A stretch of 64,000 nucleotides of DNA from Shewanella loihica PV-4 (GTDB lineage Bacteria > Pseudomonadota > Gammaproteobacteria > Enterobacterales > Shewanellaceae). The translations under genes and the position numbers were made by a program. Position 1 is the stretch's first letter; the number at the start of each line of letters is the position of its first letter. Positions 15,679 to 25,035 of this stretch are shown here, in pieces. Location of the stretch: assembly GCF_000016065.1 (NCBI RefSeq), contig NC_009092.1, positions 682,001 to 746,000 on the forward strand. Reading direction: 5' to 3'. Below the pieces are notes generated by a model. The model did not search any database and was not told the origin of the DNA. It worked only from the letters and a program-made list of their open reading frames with translations.

Positions 15679-18600
15679 TTACTCTTCGCTGTCACCCAGA
15701 GAAAGCAGGGTGGCGTTACCGCCGATGGCGGTGATGTTGTTGGTGCGCGTCTTCTCGGTGACGAAACGGGTCAGGTAGTGTGGACCACCGGCCTTAGGAC
15801 CCGTGCCCGACAGGCCTTGGCCGCCGAACGGCTGCACGCCAACTACGGCGCCGATCTGGTTACGGTTGATGTAGACGTTACCCACGTTGACCTTGTCGGC
15901 CACTTCCAGGGCATGGCCCTCGTTGCGGCTGTGGATGCCCAGGGTCAGACCGAAACCGGTGGAGTTGATGTCGTCGATCACCTTAGGCAGGTCGGCTGCC
16001 TTGTAGCGGATCACGTGCAGGATAGGACCGAAGTGTTCCTTCTCCAGCACCTTGATAGAGTCGATCTCTACCGCAGTCGGCGCCACGAAGTGACCATTCT
16101 CGGTGCCTGCTGGCAGTTCCAGCTGGTTGATCAGACGACCCACCTGCTTGATATGGTCGATGTGGGCGTTGAGGTTCGCCTTGGCGGTCGCATCGATCAC
16201 AGGGCCAACATCTGTCTTCACCGAACCTGGGTTGCCTATGGTCAGCTCGTCCATGGCGCCCTTCATCACGTCGATCACGCGATCGGCGATATCTTCCTGT
16301 AGATAGAGCACGCGCAGGGCCGAACAACGCTGACCGGCGCTGGTGAACGAAGAGGAAACCACGTCGTTAACCACCTGCTCTGGCTGTGAAGTCGAGTCCA
16401 CCACCATGGCGTTCTGACCACCTGTCTCGGCGATCAGCGGGATGATGGCGCCATCACGCTGGGCCAGTGTCAGGTTGATGCGCTTAGCGGTCACGGTAGA
16501 GCCGGTAAAGCAGACGCCGCCGATACGCTCATCGGCCGTGATGGTCGCGCCAACGGTTGCACCCGTACCTGGTAGGAACTGCAGGGCTTCTTTCGGAATA
16601 CCGGCTTCATGGGCCAGCTGCACTGCGCGGTAACCTACGATAGAGGTCTGCTCGGCAGGTTTGGCAACCACAGTGTTACCCGCCGCCAGGGCTGCGGTGA
16701 CCTGACCTAGGAAGATCGCCAGTGGGAAGTTCCACGGGCTGATACAGACGAATACGCCGCGGCCTTGCAGGAATAGCTCGTTCAGCTCACCCGTTGGGCC
16801 AGGCAGCAGTTCAGGCTTGCCCATCATCTTCTTGGCTTGTACCGCGTAGTAGCGACAGAAATCGACCGCCTCGCGCACCTCGTCGATGCCGTCTTGAATG
16901 CTCTTACCCGCTTCACGGGTACAGAGGGCGATCAGCTCTTCGCGGTTCTCTTCAAGCAGATCCGCCAGCTTCTGTAGTGCGTTGGCACGTACTTCAACCG
17001 GGGTTGAGCACCAGCTGCCGAAGGCGTTGTGGGCGCTGGCCAGAGCCTGCTCGATCGCCTGATTGTTGGCGAAGGCGACCTTGCCGACGATCTGTGTGGT
17101 GTCGTATGGGCTCTTCACCTCAATGGTTTCACCGCTGAGGGTTTCGCCATTGACGATAGGGCCGGCAGACCATTGCTGGTCTTTGAACTTGTCCAGCGCG
17201 GCGAAGAAAGGCTCAGATTCTGAGATGATGTTCATGTTGATTCCCTTGGAGTTTTTACGCTCGGCGCCGAAGATGTCGATCGGCTGAACGATTTTATTGT
17301 TGGCTAGGGTTTTATAGCTTTGTAGGGTCGTCAATGGGTGGACAACCAAAGATTCGATCGGTGTCTTAGGGTCGACCAGCTTGTGTACGAACGAGGTGTT
17401 GGCGCCGTTTTCCAGCAGGCGACGCACCAGGTAAGGCAGCAGATCTTTGTGAGCACCTACAGGGGCGTAGATACGAACCGTGCTTACGCCGCTCTCGGCC
17501 AGCAGGGTGTCGTACAGCTCTTCGCCCATGCCGTGTAGGCGCTGGAACTCATACAGACGGTCGCCGGCCATGTCGGTGATGGCGGCCACTGTCTGGGCGT
17601 TGTGGCTGGCAAACTGCGGGTAGATGGCGCCGCGGGTGGCGTCAGACAGCAGGTAGCGCGCACAGGCCAGGTAAGAGACGTCGGTTCCTGCCTTGCGGGT
17701 GAACAGCGGGTATCCGCCTTCGCCGGCAACCTGAGCCCATTTCAGCTCGCTGTCCCAGTAGGCGCCTTTCACCAGGCGGACAGGGATCTCATCGCCCTGA
17801 TCTTTGGCCAGACGGGTGATCCAGCACAGCACGGGGAGGGCGCGCTTAGAGTAAGCTTGTACCACGAGACCCAGCAGGCCCCAGCCCTTGGCGGCGTCTG
17901 AGTTATACAGCTTCTGGAAGAGTTTCAGCGACAGCTCGAGACGGTCTACCTCTTCGGCATCGATAGAGACGCCTACGTTAAGGCTACGCGCCTGAGACAC
18001 CAATTTTATGAGCGTGTCATACAGCTCTGTCATGGTTCTGTCTTCGTTGGCCACCTCATAGCGAGGGTGCAGCGCCGATAGCTTGATAGAGATAGTCGGG
18101 CGTGGCGCCTCGCTCTCATCGTATTGCTGGGCGCCCAGTGCCGCGATGGCATTGGAGTAATCTTGGTAGTACTTCTGCGCGTCTTTCATGGTCAGGGCGG
18201 CTTCGCCCAGCATGTCGTAGCTGTGGGTGTAGCCCAGCTTGCGCTTGTCAGTGCTGTTCTTCAGTGCCTCTTGGACCGTACGGCCCAGTACGAACTGTTT
18301 ACCCATGATCTTCATCGCCGCCAGCATGGCTTGGCGGATCACAGGCTCACCCAGGCGGTTGACCAGACGATTCAGCAGGCTGCTTGGCTTGCCGTCTATG
18401 CTCTTGTCCAGGGAGATGATCTTACCCGTGAGCATCAGGCCCCAGGTAGAGGCGTTAACCAGGGTAGAGTCACTTTTGCTCAGGTGCTCGTCCCACTTGG
18501 CGCCCGAGAGTTTGTCGTCGATCAGGGCGTCGGCGGTGGCCGCATCAGGGATACGCAGCAGGGCCTCGGCCAGACACATGAGGATGATCCCTTCTTGGGT

Positions 18601-18858
18601 CTCCAGGCTGTACTGTTGTAGGAAGGCGTCGATACCGACCATGAGTCCTTTCTTGTCGTATTGACGCACCTTGTGCACCAGGTCGTGGGCACGCTTGGTA
18701 ATACGTTGAATCTCGTCGTCGCTCGAGGGAACAAGCTTAATCAGTTCAGAGAGGTACTGCTCTTCGTCGACAATATAGTTGTTGGTGATCGCTGTAAATA
18801 GCTCATCTAGGGTAGCTGAGTCGTAACGACCAGTCAGAACTTCACTTGCTTTGAACAT
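15679..18858 (-). CDS. putA: Bifunctional proline dehydrogenase / delta-1-pyrroline-5-carboxylate dehydrogenase
   Basis: A 1059-residue PutA that oxidises proline to glutamate in two steps with FAD and NAD. The helical alpha-domain leads into the proline dehydrogenase barrel (about 150-470; SVDAEEVDR-like ISIDAEEVDRLELS, LVKGAYWDSE, then the RIYAPVGAHKDLLPYLVRRLLENGANTS stretch read in part). The aldehyde dehydrogenase half (about 530-1040) has the cofactor loop CISPWNFP, the FTGSTVTAKRI segment and the catalytic Cys in SAGQRCSALRVLY. It lacks the ribbon-helix-helix repressor domain of E. coli PutA and the extra C-terminal domain, so it is a short type-A form and cannot repress itself. ATG 18858 (MFKASEVLTGRYD) is preferred over a GTG five codons upstream. 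Confidence 0.95.
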   Translation of the reverse strand: MFKASEVLTGRYDSATLDELFTAITNNYIVDEEQYLSELIKLVPSSDDEIQRITKRAHDLVHKVRQYDKKGLMVGIDAFLQQYSLETQEGIILMCLAEALLRIPDAATADALIDDKLSGAKWDEHLSKSDSTLVNASTWGLMLTGKIISLDKSIDGKPSSLLNRLVNRLGEPVIRQAMLAAMKIMGKQFVLGRTVQEALKNSTDKRKLGYTHSYDMLGEAALTMKDAQKYYQDYSNAIAALGAQQYDESEAPRPTISIKLSALHPRYEVANEDRTMTELYDTLIKLVSQARSLNVGVSIDAEEVDRLELSLKLFQKLYNSDAAKGWGLLGLVVQAYSKRALPVLCWITRLAKDQGDEIPVRLVKGAYWDSELKWAQVAGEGGYPLFTRKAGTDVSYLACARYLLSDATRGAIYPQFASHNAQTVAAITDMAGDRLYEFQRLHGMGEELYDTLLAESGVSTVRIYAPVGAHKDLLPYLVRRLLENGANTSFVHKLVDPKTPIESLVVHPLTTLQSYKTLANNKIVQPIDIFGAERKNSKGINMNIISESEPFFAALDKFKDQQWSAGPIVNGETLSGETIEVKSPYDTTQIVGKVAFANNQAIEQALASAHNAFGSWCSTPVEVRANALQKLADLLEENREELIALCTREAGKSIQDGIDEVREAVDFCRYYAVQAKKMMGKPELLPGPTGELNELFLQGRGVFVCISPWNFPLAIFLGQVTAALAAGNTVVAKPAEQTSIVGYRAVQLAHEAGIPKEALQFLPGTGATVGATITADERIGGVCFTGSTVTAKRINLTLAQRDGAIIPLIAETGGQNAMVVDSTSQPEQVVNDVVSSSFTSAGQRCSALRVLYLQEDIADRVIDVMKGAMDELTIGNPGSVKTDVGPVIDATAKANLNAHIDHIKQVGRLINQLELPAGTENGHFVAPTAVEIDSIKVLEKEHFGPILHVIRYKAADLPKVIDDINSTGFGLTLGIHSRNEGHALEVADKVNVGNVYINRNQIGAVVGVQPFGGQGLSGTGPKAGGPHYLTRFVTEKTRTNNITAIGGNATLLSLGDSEE

Positions 18859-19127
18859 AGTAATCACTTCCACCTGGACCTAAATAGGGACAGTTTTGGC
18901 TTGAACAAAAGGTAAGTTTTCAGGCGTTTAGTATTATTTTTGTATACAATCTGGCGCCATTTGCGCGCCGATTATACCTCCAAAATGTGACGAGGGACAC
19001 TCTTGTGTGGGTGAATGTGACCTTTGTTTGATCTCGTCCGGCCAGAAGGCGGCTAAGGCCACTGTTTATGGGGGTTGTGGCGGCGTGCTATGAATAAAAT
19101 TCAGGGTGTTTTATGGCTATTTTAGCC
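18859..19127. promoter_or_regulatory. putA upstream region with TTGTATACAA palindrome
   Basis: Together with the terminator downstream this gap is about 330 bases without a gene. At 18940-18949 is the perfect palindrome TTGTATACAA, about 80 bases upstream of putA; operators of this form are common for GntR-family regulators. Because this PutA lacks its own DNA-binding domain, another regulator is needed. An ATGTGA near 18984 and another near 19015 are only half CRP sites. Confidence 0.35.
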
Positions 19128-19158
19128 ATAAAAAAAGCCAGGGACTCAGCCCTGGCTC
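19109..19158 (-). terminator. Tandem hairpins and terminator downstream of the SH3 gene
   Basis: On the minus strand AGCCAGGGCTGAGTCCCTGGCT followed by TTTTTTT (hairpin and tract in 19128-19158) forms a strong terminator. It is followed at once by a second palindrome TTTTATGGCTA/TAGCCATAAAA (19109-19133, sharing bases). Confidence 0.85.
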
Positions 19159-19189
19159 ATTATGCTCGCTCGCGGTAATGCCTAGATGA

Positions 19190-19765
19190 TTACCAGCGGT
19201 TCTTCTGGCGACGACGTGGACGCGGAAGATAGACCAGAATTACACCGATCAACACGCCGATACCGGCAATCATGCCGCCTTGCTTCATCAGCTCGAAGCG
19301 CTCGTCGTTTTTCAGCTTGGTCAGCTCGCGGGTGGCGCTGTCGCGCTCGCTCGAGGCCTTGGCCAGGGCTTCTTCGGCGTTAGCCAGTTGCGAACGTAGC
19401 TGGCGGATCACCTGAGTGCTGCTGTCGCTCTCGTTGGTGATGTTCTCAAGTTCAGCCTTGACTCTGTCGAGTTCGGCCTGAACCTCTGGCAGCTGCACAC
19501 GGAAGCTCTTGCCAGAGTCCAACATCTTGCTGTCGACCCAGCCTTCGCGGCCCTTGTGGTCGACGACCTTGGCGTAGTCGTTTTGCATCTCACCCAGGTA
19601 GGTGACCGGTTGACCGGCTTCGACGCTGCCCAGAATACGGTATTGGGTGCCAGGACCACCGTGAATGAAGGTGTAGACGTTATCTGAGATATAACGGGTC
19701 TGCTCAGCCGCCATCAGGGTCGATGATATTAGCATCATGGCGAGAATAGATAGGAGTCTTAACAC
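19190..19765 (-). CDS. SH3-domain membrane protein (TIGR04211/YgiM-like)
   Basis: A 191-residue inner-membrane protein. Residues 1-20 are a cleavable-looking signal peptide (ISSTLMAAEQ). A bacterial SH3 domain fills about 24-90 (VYTFIHGGPGTQYRILGSVEAGQPV). A long coiled coil follows (about 94-155), then a C-terminal transmembrane helix (GGMIAGIGVLIGVILVYL) and a basic tail of PRPRRRQKNRW. The layout is that of TIGR04211 proteins such as E. coli YgiM, thought to act at the cell envelope but without a defined reaction. In E. coli, ygiM is adjacent to the CYTH/CHAD gene ygiF; here the homologue of ygiF lies 2.4 kb away at 22222. Confidence 0.88.
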   Translation of the reverse strand: MLRLLSILAMMLISSTLMAAEQTRYISDNVYTFIHGGPGTQYRILGSVEAGQPVTYLGEMQNDYAKVVDHKGREGWVDSKMLDSGKSFRVQLPEVQAELDRVKAELENITNESDSSTQVIRQLRSQLANAEEALAKASSERDSATRELTKLKNDERFELMKQGGMIAGIGVLIGVILVYLPRPRRRQKNRW

Positions 19766-19941
19766 TTTGAGTTCTCTTCAGCGAAATATTGGCACATGCT
19801 AGGGATTTAGCCACCTATTTGCAAGTGCAACATGGGAAGTGTTACCAGGAATTAATCTTTGTAGCTGCCCAGTTTGGCAGACAAGTTGCACAGAAAAGAT
19901 AAGCCCAAACGGAATGGCTAAAAGTCAGGATAAATGGAAAT

Positions 19942-19970
19942 AAAAAAGGAAGCCTTGAGGCTTCCTTTTT
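19942..19970. terminator. Terminator downstream of pit
   Basis: AAAAAGGAAGCCTTGAGGCTTCCTTTTT forms a symmetric hairpin with flanking A and T tracts, 25 bases after the phosphate transporter stop. Confidence 0.88.
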
Positions 19971-19994
19971 ATTCTCTTATGAATAGGACTTAGC

Positions 19995-21263
19995 TTAGCT
20001 AAAGATCCCCTTGATCATGAAGAAGAAGATGATCGACAGGCCCGCGCCCGCAGGTAGTGTGACTACCCAAGAGACCACGATGTTACGTACCACGCCGATG
20101 TTGATGGCGGCGATACCACGCGCCATACCCACACCCAACACGGCACCAACCAGTGTCTGAGTGGTCGAGATAGGCAGACCCGTACCCGAGGCGATAACCA
20201 CGGTAGAGGCGGCAGCCAGCTCGGCGGCAAAACCACGGCTAGGTGTCAGGTGAGTGATGTTCTTACCGATAGTCTGCATCACACGCTTACCGAAGATAGC
20301 CAGACCCATGACAATACCGAAGGCACCTAGTGGTAGGATCCACCAGACTAATTCAGCCTTGCTGGCGATCTCGCCACCGCTATTTACCACGGATACCACG
20401 GCGGCCAGAGGGCCAATAGCGTTGGCGACATCGTTAGAACCGTGGGCGAACGCCATACAACAAGCGGTCACAACCATCAGAATAGCGAATACCTTCTCCA
20501 CGTTACCAAACTGCGTCTGACGATCGGCGCTCTGGCTCATCTTTAGACGTCTGATGGCAATCATACCGCCAATGCCCACCAGGATCGCAATAAAGACCGC
20601 CAGTGAGTAGGCTTCGACGTTGGTGAAGTGCAGACCTACGTGCTTCAGACCCTTCTTGATGGTCACCAGCGACATGACGAAACCGGCCAGTGCCATATAG
20701 AAAGGCACGTAACGCTTGGCGTTTTCCAGCGGGTTGTCAGTGTTGAAGATCAGCTTCTGTACGCTTTGGAAGATGGTAAAGGCGATAAAGCCAGAGATCG
20801 CCGGTGTGATGATCCATGACCCCACGATACCCAATACCTTGCTCCAGGCAACAGAATCGGCGCTCACACCCACGGCGGCAAAACCTACGATAGCGCCGAC
20901 GATAGAGTGAGTGGTCGATACCGGCCAGCCCAGGGCTGACGCGACAACCAACCAGATACCGGCAGCCAGTAGCGCCGAGATCATGCCGTACACCAGCAGC
21001 TCAGGTGAGTCGACAAAATAGGCCGAATCTATGATCCCTTTACGGATCGTGCTGGTTACTTCACCGCCTGCGAGGTACGCGCCGGCAAATTCGAAGATCA
21101 TCGCGATGATGATCGCTTGTTTAATGGTGATCGCGTTTGAACCTACTGAGGTTCCCATAGCATTAGCGACATCGTTTGCGCCAATACCCCACGCCATTAA
21201 AAATCCAAATGCAGCCGCAATGGCAATTAGCCACGGGCCATTGGTGATTAATACATCAACCAT
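19995..21263 (-). CDS. pit: Low-affinity inorganic phosphate transporter, PiT family
   Basis: A 422-residue polytopic membrane carrier of the PiT family that imports phosphate (as metal-phosphate or with a cation). Both copies of the PiT signature are present: GANDVANAMGTSVGS near residue 27 and GSNDVANAIGPLAAVVS near residue 277, with STTHSIVGA and STTQTLVGAVLGVG motifs. About ten to eleven membrane helices are predicted by eye. It follows the DUF47 gene with a 24-base gap, a standard PiT-accessory pairing, and both are ended by the terminator at 19942. Confidence 0.93.
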   Translation of the reverse strand: MVDVLITNGPWLIAIAAAFGFLMAWGIGANDVANAMGTSVGSNAITIKQAIIIAMIFEFAGAYLAGGEVTSTIRKGIIDSAYFVDSPELLVYGMISALLAAGIWLVVASALGWPVSTTHSIVGAIVGFAAVGVSADSVAWSKVLGIVGSWIITPAISGFIAFTIFQSVQKLIFNTDNPLENAKRYVPFYMALAGFVMSLVTIKKGLKHVGLHFTNVEAYSLAVFIAILVGIGGMIAIRRLKMSQSADRQTQFGNVEKVFAILMVVTACCMAFAHGSNDVANAIGPLAAVVSVVNSGGEIASKAELVWWILPLGAFGIVMGLAIFGKRVMQTIGKNITHLTPSRGFAAELAAASTVVIASGTGLPISTTQTLVGAVLGVGMARGIAAINIGVVRNIVVSWVVTLPAGAGLSIIFFFMIKGIFS

Positions 21264-21287
21264 GTTGATACCTTGATAACTTTGTTT

Positions 21288-21968
21288 TTAGACGCGAGCT
21301 AACATTAGCTCTAGGCGGGAACCGACACGCTCGGCAAGGTCTGCCAAGTCTCCAACCCACTCAATTATCTTATAGAGGAACATCACATCCACAGGGTTTA
21401 GCTGATTCTCGATGCTAAACAACTGACGACGGATTTTGATTTGTAGATCGTCGGTGTCCTCTTCAATTTTGTCGAGTTCCACGATCATTTTAGCGACAAG
21501 ATCGACCTCACGGCCTCTGAAACCTGTTTCTAGCAGGTCATCGAGCTCGTTAATGGCTTGCTTAGCCTGAGCCACTGCATCGAGACAGCGTGCCAGGTAG
21601 GCATTAAAGGTATCTTGAATTGCTTCTGGGACAAGTAGCTGACGGCCGATAACGCGACCTGAAATGTCTTTCGCCTTGTTGGCGATTTTATCTTGCTGGG
21701 TAAGTAGCTCCAGTAAGTCTGTTCTTTCAACTGGCATAAACAGGCCGCCGGGAAGCGTTAAGCGGATCTCACGCTTGAGTTCGTCTGCTTCACGTTCTGA
21801 TTGGCTGATTTGTTTACGGAGTTGAACCGCTTTGTCCCAGTCACCTGCGACAGTAGCGTCAAAAAATGGTACAAGGATCGAGGCACAATCGTGCACCTTG
21901 TCGATATGATCTTGTAATGGTTTAATTGGCGATTTTGCAAACACGCCCAAAATAGAGTTTACTGGCAT
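21288..21968 (-). CDS. DUF47/TIGR00153 PhoU-like accessory protein of the phosphate transporter
   Basis: A 226-residue, all-helical cytoplasmic protein of the TIGR00153 (DUF47) family, distantly related to PhoU. It begins MPVNSILGVFAKSPIKPLQDH, a familiar family start. A helical metal-binding bundle with many E/D residues follows (ELKREIRLTLPGGLFMPVERTDLLELL, read in part). Such proteins are usually co-transcribed with pit genes and are thought to regulate them. It is first in the two-gene operon, with a candidate Pho box about 160 bases upstream. Confidence 0.9.
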   Translation of the reverse strand: MPVNSILGVFAKSPIKPLQDHIDKVHDCASILVPFFDATVAGDWDKAVQLRKQISQSEREADELKREIRLTLPGGLFMPVERTDLLELLTQQDKIANKAKDISGRVIGRQLLVPEAIQDTFNAYLARCLDAVAQAKQAINELDDLLETGFRGREVDLVAKMIVELDKIEEDTDDLQIKIRRQLFSIENQLNPVDVMFLYKIIEWVGDLADLAERVGSRLELMLARV

Positions 21969-22125
21969 TGCCGTGTACCTATTTAGGTTATTCCACTGTT
22001 GGAAAATGCGGGCGCATGTTAACCCAAGCGTCCGCGTATTGAAACTGTGTTTTTATATAAAAACCCACAGTTTTTATTCTAACGAGTTATATATAAACTG
22101 CAATGCGAGATACTAATGGCCGATT

Positions 22126-22143
22126 ATGACATTAATGTGACAT
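22126..22143 (-). promoter_or_regulatory. Candidate PhoB box upstream of the DUF47-pit operon
   Basis: On the minus strand ATGTCAC-ATTA-ATGTCAT gives two TGTCA repeats 11 bases apart, the spacing of the Pho box (CTGTCAT-N4-CTGTCAY), with C-to-A changes at the first base of each repeat. It lies about 160 bases upstream of the operon. Binding is unproven. Confidence 0.4.
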
Positions 22144-22221
22144 TGTGAAATTTTCATTAAAGTATAATGACACATTCATTACAGTTCCGAGTCCTAGATT
22201 AAAAAAGTGAGCAGCTGGCGA

Positions 22222-23709
22222 ATGGAAGCCGAGATAGAGCTAAAACTATTTTTCCCCGAAAACAAACGCGAAGCCTTGGTATCACTGCTTAACAGTCTAC
22301 CCCATAGTGATGCAAAAGGCGCGATTCATCTGACCAACAGTTACTACGATACCCCAGATCTTCAGCTCAGACGCTGGGACATGGGACTGCGTATTCGTGG
22401 CCGAGACGGTCAATTTGAGCAGACGATCAAGACCGCCGGCACTGTGGTAGGTGGGGTGCACTCCCGCCCCGAGTACAATATTGATATCGATCAAGCAAAG
22501 GTCAATTTGTCGCTTTTCCCCACTGAGATCTGGCCAGAGGGCGCCGAAATCGGCCCGGTGCAGGATGCGCTGGTCTCGCTGTTTGACACAGACTTTACCC
22601 GCATGAGCTGGCATATCTATCTCGATGAGAGTCTGGTGGAGGTGGCGCTGGATATTGGCAGCATCAGCGCCAATGGCCAGTGCGAGCCTATCTGTGAGTT
22701 GGAATTTGAGCTGCTGGCGGGCGATGCCCAGGCGCTATTGGCGCTGGCCGAGCGGGTGACAGAGCAGATCCCGGCGAGACTTGGGCGCGCCAGCAAGGCC
22801 CAGCGGGGTTATCGCCTGGCGGCCATGGCTAGCCCCCTGCAGCTAGATACCCTGGCCTTTATCGCCCTGCCAAAGAAGGGCACTCCGAAACAGGCCTTGG
22901 TGACTCTATTGGAAACCGGCCTTGATCGCTGGCAGTTGCTGGAAGAGATGCTGCTGGAATCCCGGCAGGCGGCGCGGCAGTTGCCGTTGCTTGGCTATCG
23001 TCTGCGCGCCTGCATTCGCCTGCTGCGTTGCACCCTGGCGCAGTTTTCCCTGCTGGACGACAAATTGCTGCAGGCCTTCGACGCCATAGAGTCGCAGCTG
23101 AGCTTCGTCGACAAGGGGCTGAGTCTTTGCGAGCTGCTGGACGGTGACGGTGCCCTGCTGAGTAACCTGAGTGAGCCCGAAGGCTTGCTTGATGCGGTGC
23201 GCCATGAGCTGGCAGCCCTGGAGATGCCACAAAAGATAGATGCCATGCTTAACCATGTGACCTATGGTCAGTTGCAGGTTCGTCTGGTGAGCCTCTTGAT
23301 GGCGGTCAACGCCGGGCAGGTATATATCAGCGAGCAGCAGAGCCTGCAGGCCTTCGCCGATCGGCTGCAGGAAGCCTCCTGGCAGCAGATTGTCGATTTA
23401 ATGCCTTCCAATGCCGAGCTGAGCAGCGAAGATTATCAATCTTTTGCCAAGGCGCTTGATGAGAGCATCTTGGTCGGTGTCGCCTATGGTGAGCTGTATA
23501 AGCATAAGTCGCGGGATCAGTTCCGAGCCCCCTGGCAGGACTTGGTATTAGGCATACGCACCCTGGGTGCCTATCACAGTCTGAGGCAAACCGCCGCCAC
23601 GCAGGGGCGGGATATCGATGATTGGCTCGATAGCAAGGAGCAGAGCCTGCTGTTTGCCATGGAGCATTCGCGCCGCTCGGCGCTTAAGGTGCAGCCCTAC
23701 TGGCGATAA
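22222..23709 (+). CDS. ygiF: CYTH-CHAD domain protein, inorganic triphosphatase YgiF-like
   Basis: A 495-residue cytoplasmic protein. The N-terminal CYTH domain (residues 1-200) starts with the signature EIELK and has further basic/acidic tunnel residues (LRIRGRDG, RPEYN, ICELEFELL). In the E. coli homologue this domain hydrolyses inorganic tripolyphosphate. The C-terminal CHAD domain (about 215-495) is a helical region expected to bind polyphosphate (CIRLLRCTLAQF, ALKVQPYW). I take the ATG at 22222; the frame also has a GTG at 22207, and neither has a clear ribosome-binding site. It is divergent from the phosphate uptake pair, which makes thematic sense. Confidence 0.88.
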   Translation: MEAEIELKLFFPENKREALVSLLNSLPHSDAKGAIHLTNSYYDTPDLQLRRWDMGLRIRGRDGQFEQTIKTAGTVVGGVHSRPEYNIDIDQAKVNLSLFPTEIWPEGAEIGPVQDALVSLFDTDFTRMSWHIYLDESLVEVALDIGSISANGQCEPICELEFELLAGDAQALLALAERVTEQIPARLGRASKAQRGYRLAAMASPLQLDTLAFIALPKKGTPKQALVTLLETGLDRWQLLEEMLLESRQAARQLPLLGYRLRACIRLLRCTLAQFSLLDDKLLQAFDAIESQLSFVDKGLSLCELLDGDGALLSNLSEPEGLLDAVRHELAALEMPQKIDAMLNHVTYGQLQVRLVSLLMAVNAGQVYISEQQSLQAFADRLQEASWQQIVDLMPSNAELSSEDYQSFAKALDESILVGVAYGELYKHKSRDQFRAPWQDLVLGIRTLGAYHSLRQTAATQGRDIDDWLDSKEQSLLFAMEHSRRSALKVQPYWR

Positions 23710-23767
23710 TTGTCCAACAGGGCCATCACTCAACGGATGACTCGGCGCAATCGCCCTGAGTCATCTG

Positions 23768-24562
23768 TTACTTATTTTTCTCATTTAACTGCTGCTTTAG
23801 CGTCGCAATTTCCGACAGCAGGGTCTCCTGATTCTTCTCCATTCGCTGCAGTACCATCTCTAACTCATCACGCATCTGTTGGCTCTGGGCCTCCTGTCGC
23901 TGCTTGCTGTCTGGTGCGATGAAGATAGAGGCCATGTAACCCGAGATCACCCCGAAGAAGCTCACCCCACAGACGATCACCAGGCCGCCGATGAAGTGGC
24001 CTATTGTGGTGACAGGATAATAGTCGCCGTAACCTACGGTAGAGATGGTCACCAGCGCCCACCAGATGGCATTTTCTGCGGTGTGGATATTGGCATTTGG
24101 GTCGCCGCTCTCCACCAACAGAATCATTACCGAGGCGAGGGTGAGTATGGTCACCATGGCCACCAACAGGCTGGCGAGGGTGGTCTCTTGGCGCTGGCGC
24201 ATCAGGGGGATCAGGATAGAGCGGGTCATGCGGATCAGACGGATCACCCGCAAAATCTGGAAGAAACGGGCCAGCCTCAAGGCTTCGATGGCGGGGATAC
24301 TGGCCACCAGGTCGATCCAGTGGTGCCTGAAGTAGTCACGCTTATCTTCGGCGCGAAACAGGTTGATAAAGAAGTAGCTGATGAAGATGACGCAGATGCT
24401 GGTGTCGATGAAGAAGAGTAGGCGACGGGTCTCGCCATCCAGCTTGGCGAAGGTCAACATGAGCACCACGATGACAGAGATCAGGGAGAGCAGCATCATC
24501 GCCAGCTCGAAGGGAGTGGGGTTCTGGTTGATGGGCAGAAGCCAGCGCTTTCTATCGATCAT
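23768..24562 (-). CDS. Voltage-gated-type potassium channel
   Basis: A 264-residue ion channel with six membrane helices. The voltage-sensor-like S4 is basic at regular spacing (RFFQILRVIRLIRMTRSIL, about residues 98-116). The pore loop is complete with the selectivity filter TVGYGDYYP (about 174-182). The last 50 residues form a charged coiled coil (LEMVLQRMEKNQETLLSEI) instead of an RCK domain. It is the final gene of the eight-gene polyamine/PspA cluster, 80 bases after the RHH-like gene, with AAGGAATCGATATC before its ATG. Potassium channels recur in PspA/DUF350/SpeE neighbourhoods, suggesting a role in membrane potential or ion balance under stress; that is inference. Confidence 0.88.
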   Translation of the reverse strand: MIDRKRWLLPINQNPTPFELAMMLLSLISVIVVLMLTFAKLDGETRRLLFFIDTSICVIFISYFFINLFRAEDKRDYFRHHWIDLVASIPAIEALRLARFFQILRVIRLIRMTRSILIPLMRQRQETTLASLLVAMVTILTLASVMILLVESGDPNANIHTAENAIWWALVTISTVGYGDYYPVTTIGHFIGGLVIVCGVSFFGVISGYMASIFIAPDSKQRQEAQSQQMRDELEMVLQRMEKNQETLLSEIATLKQQLNEKNK

Positions 24563-24642
24563 GATATCGATTCCTTTTTGGCGGCGGCGCTCAAGCCGAA
24601 TTTCCCTGTGAGTCGCCCTTGATTTGTGATCAGCCCATGATC

Positions 24643-24975
24643 TTATTCGTTTTTGTCGACAAAATGAACCAGGTCATCCAATACGCGGCGTTTTATTTCC
24701 AGTTGCTCATCGGCGGCCAGGCCATATTTCTCCGCCAGCAGTTGATAATCTTCCGGGCTGAGGGAGACGGTGAGGCGTGGACGCTTGGGCCGCTTGGTGG
24801 TGGCCAGCCCTAGAATGCTGCGGATCTGATCTGAGGGGCTGACACCGGCATCCAACGCGGCCTTGCGGATAGAGTATTGAAACTTCTCGTCCAGATCGAA
24901 GGCGACCTGGGTGGCCTTGGCGGCTTTCTGATTCTGCTGCCACTGTTCGGGAAGCAGCTTCTTATTCTTGCTCAT
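24643..24975 (-). CDS. Small ribbon-helix-helix-like protein, candidate regulator
   Basis: A 110-residue basic protein with no signal peptide. Residues 70-110 (RLTVSLSPEDYQLLAEKYGL and beyond) look like a short beta strand followed by two helices, the ribbon-helix-helix pattern. Residues 20-60 (FDLDEKFQYSIRKAALDAGVS) look like a second, similar unit. It lies between the DUF2491 and channel genes of the cluster, 60 bases after the former. It is a reasonable candidate to bind the GACATAWTATGTC palindromes found in the same cluster, although this family name is my reading and not tested. Confidence 0.6.
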   Translation of the reverse strand: MSKNKKLLPEQWQQNQKAAKATQVAFDLDEKFQYSIRKAALDAGVSPSDQIRSILGLATTKRPKRPRLTVSLSPEDYQLLAEKYGLAADEQLEIKRRVLDDLVHFVDKNE

Positions 24976-25035
24976 TAGCTTGCCTTAAGGTGCTGTGAAT
25001 CTTGCAAAGTGGGCGGCAAGACCGCCCTGTGTTGT

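Noticed and set aside
18124..18621. 165-codon plus-strand frame over putA
   Set aside because: Antisense to the conserved proline dehydrogenase half of putA; rich in Val/Gln/Gly/Leu as expected for complement of GC-rich coding DNA.
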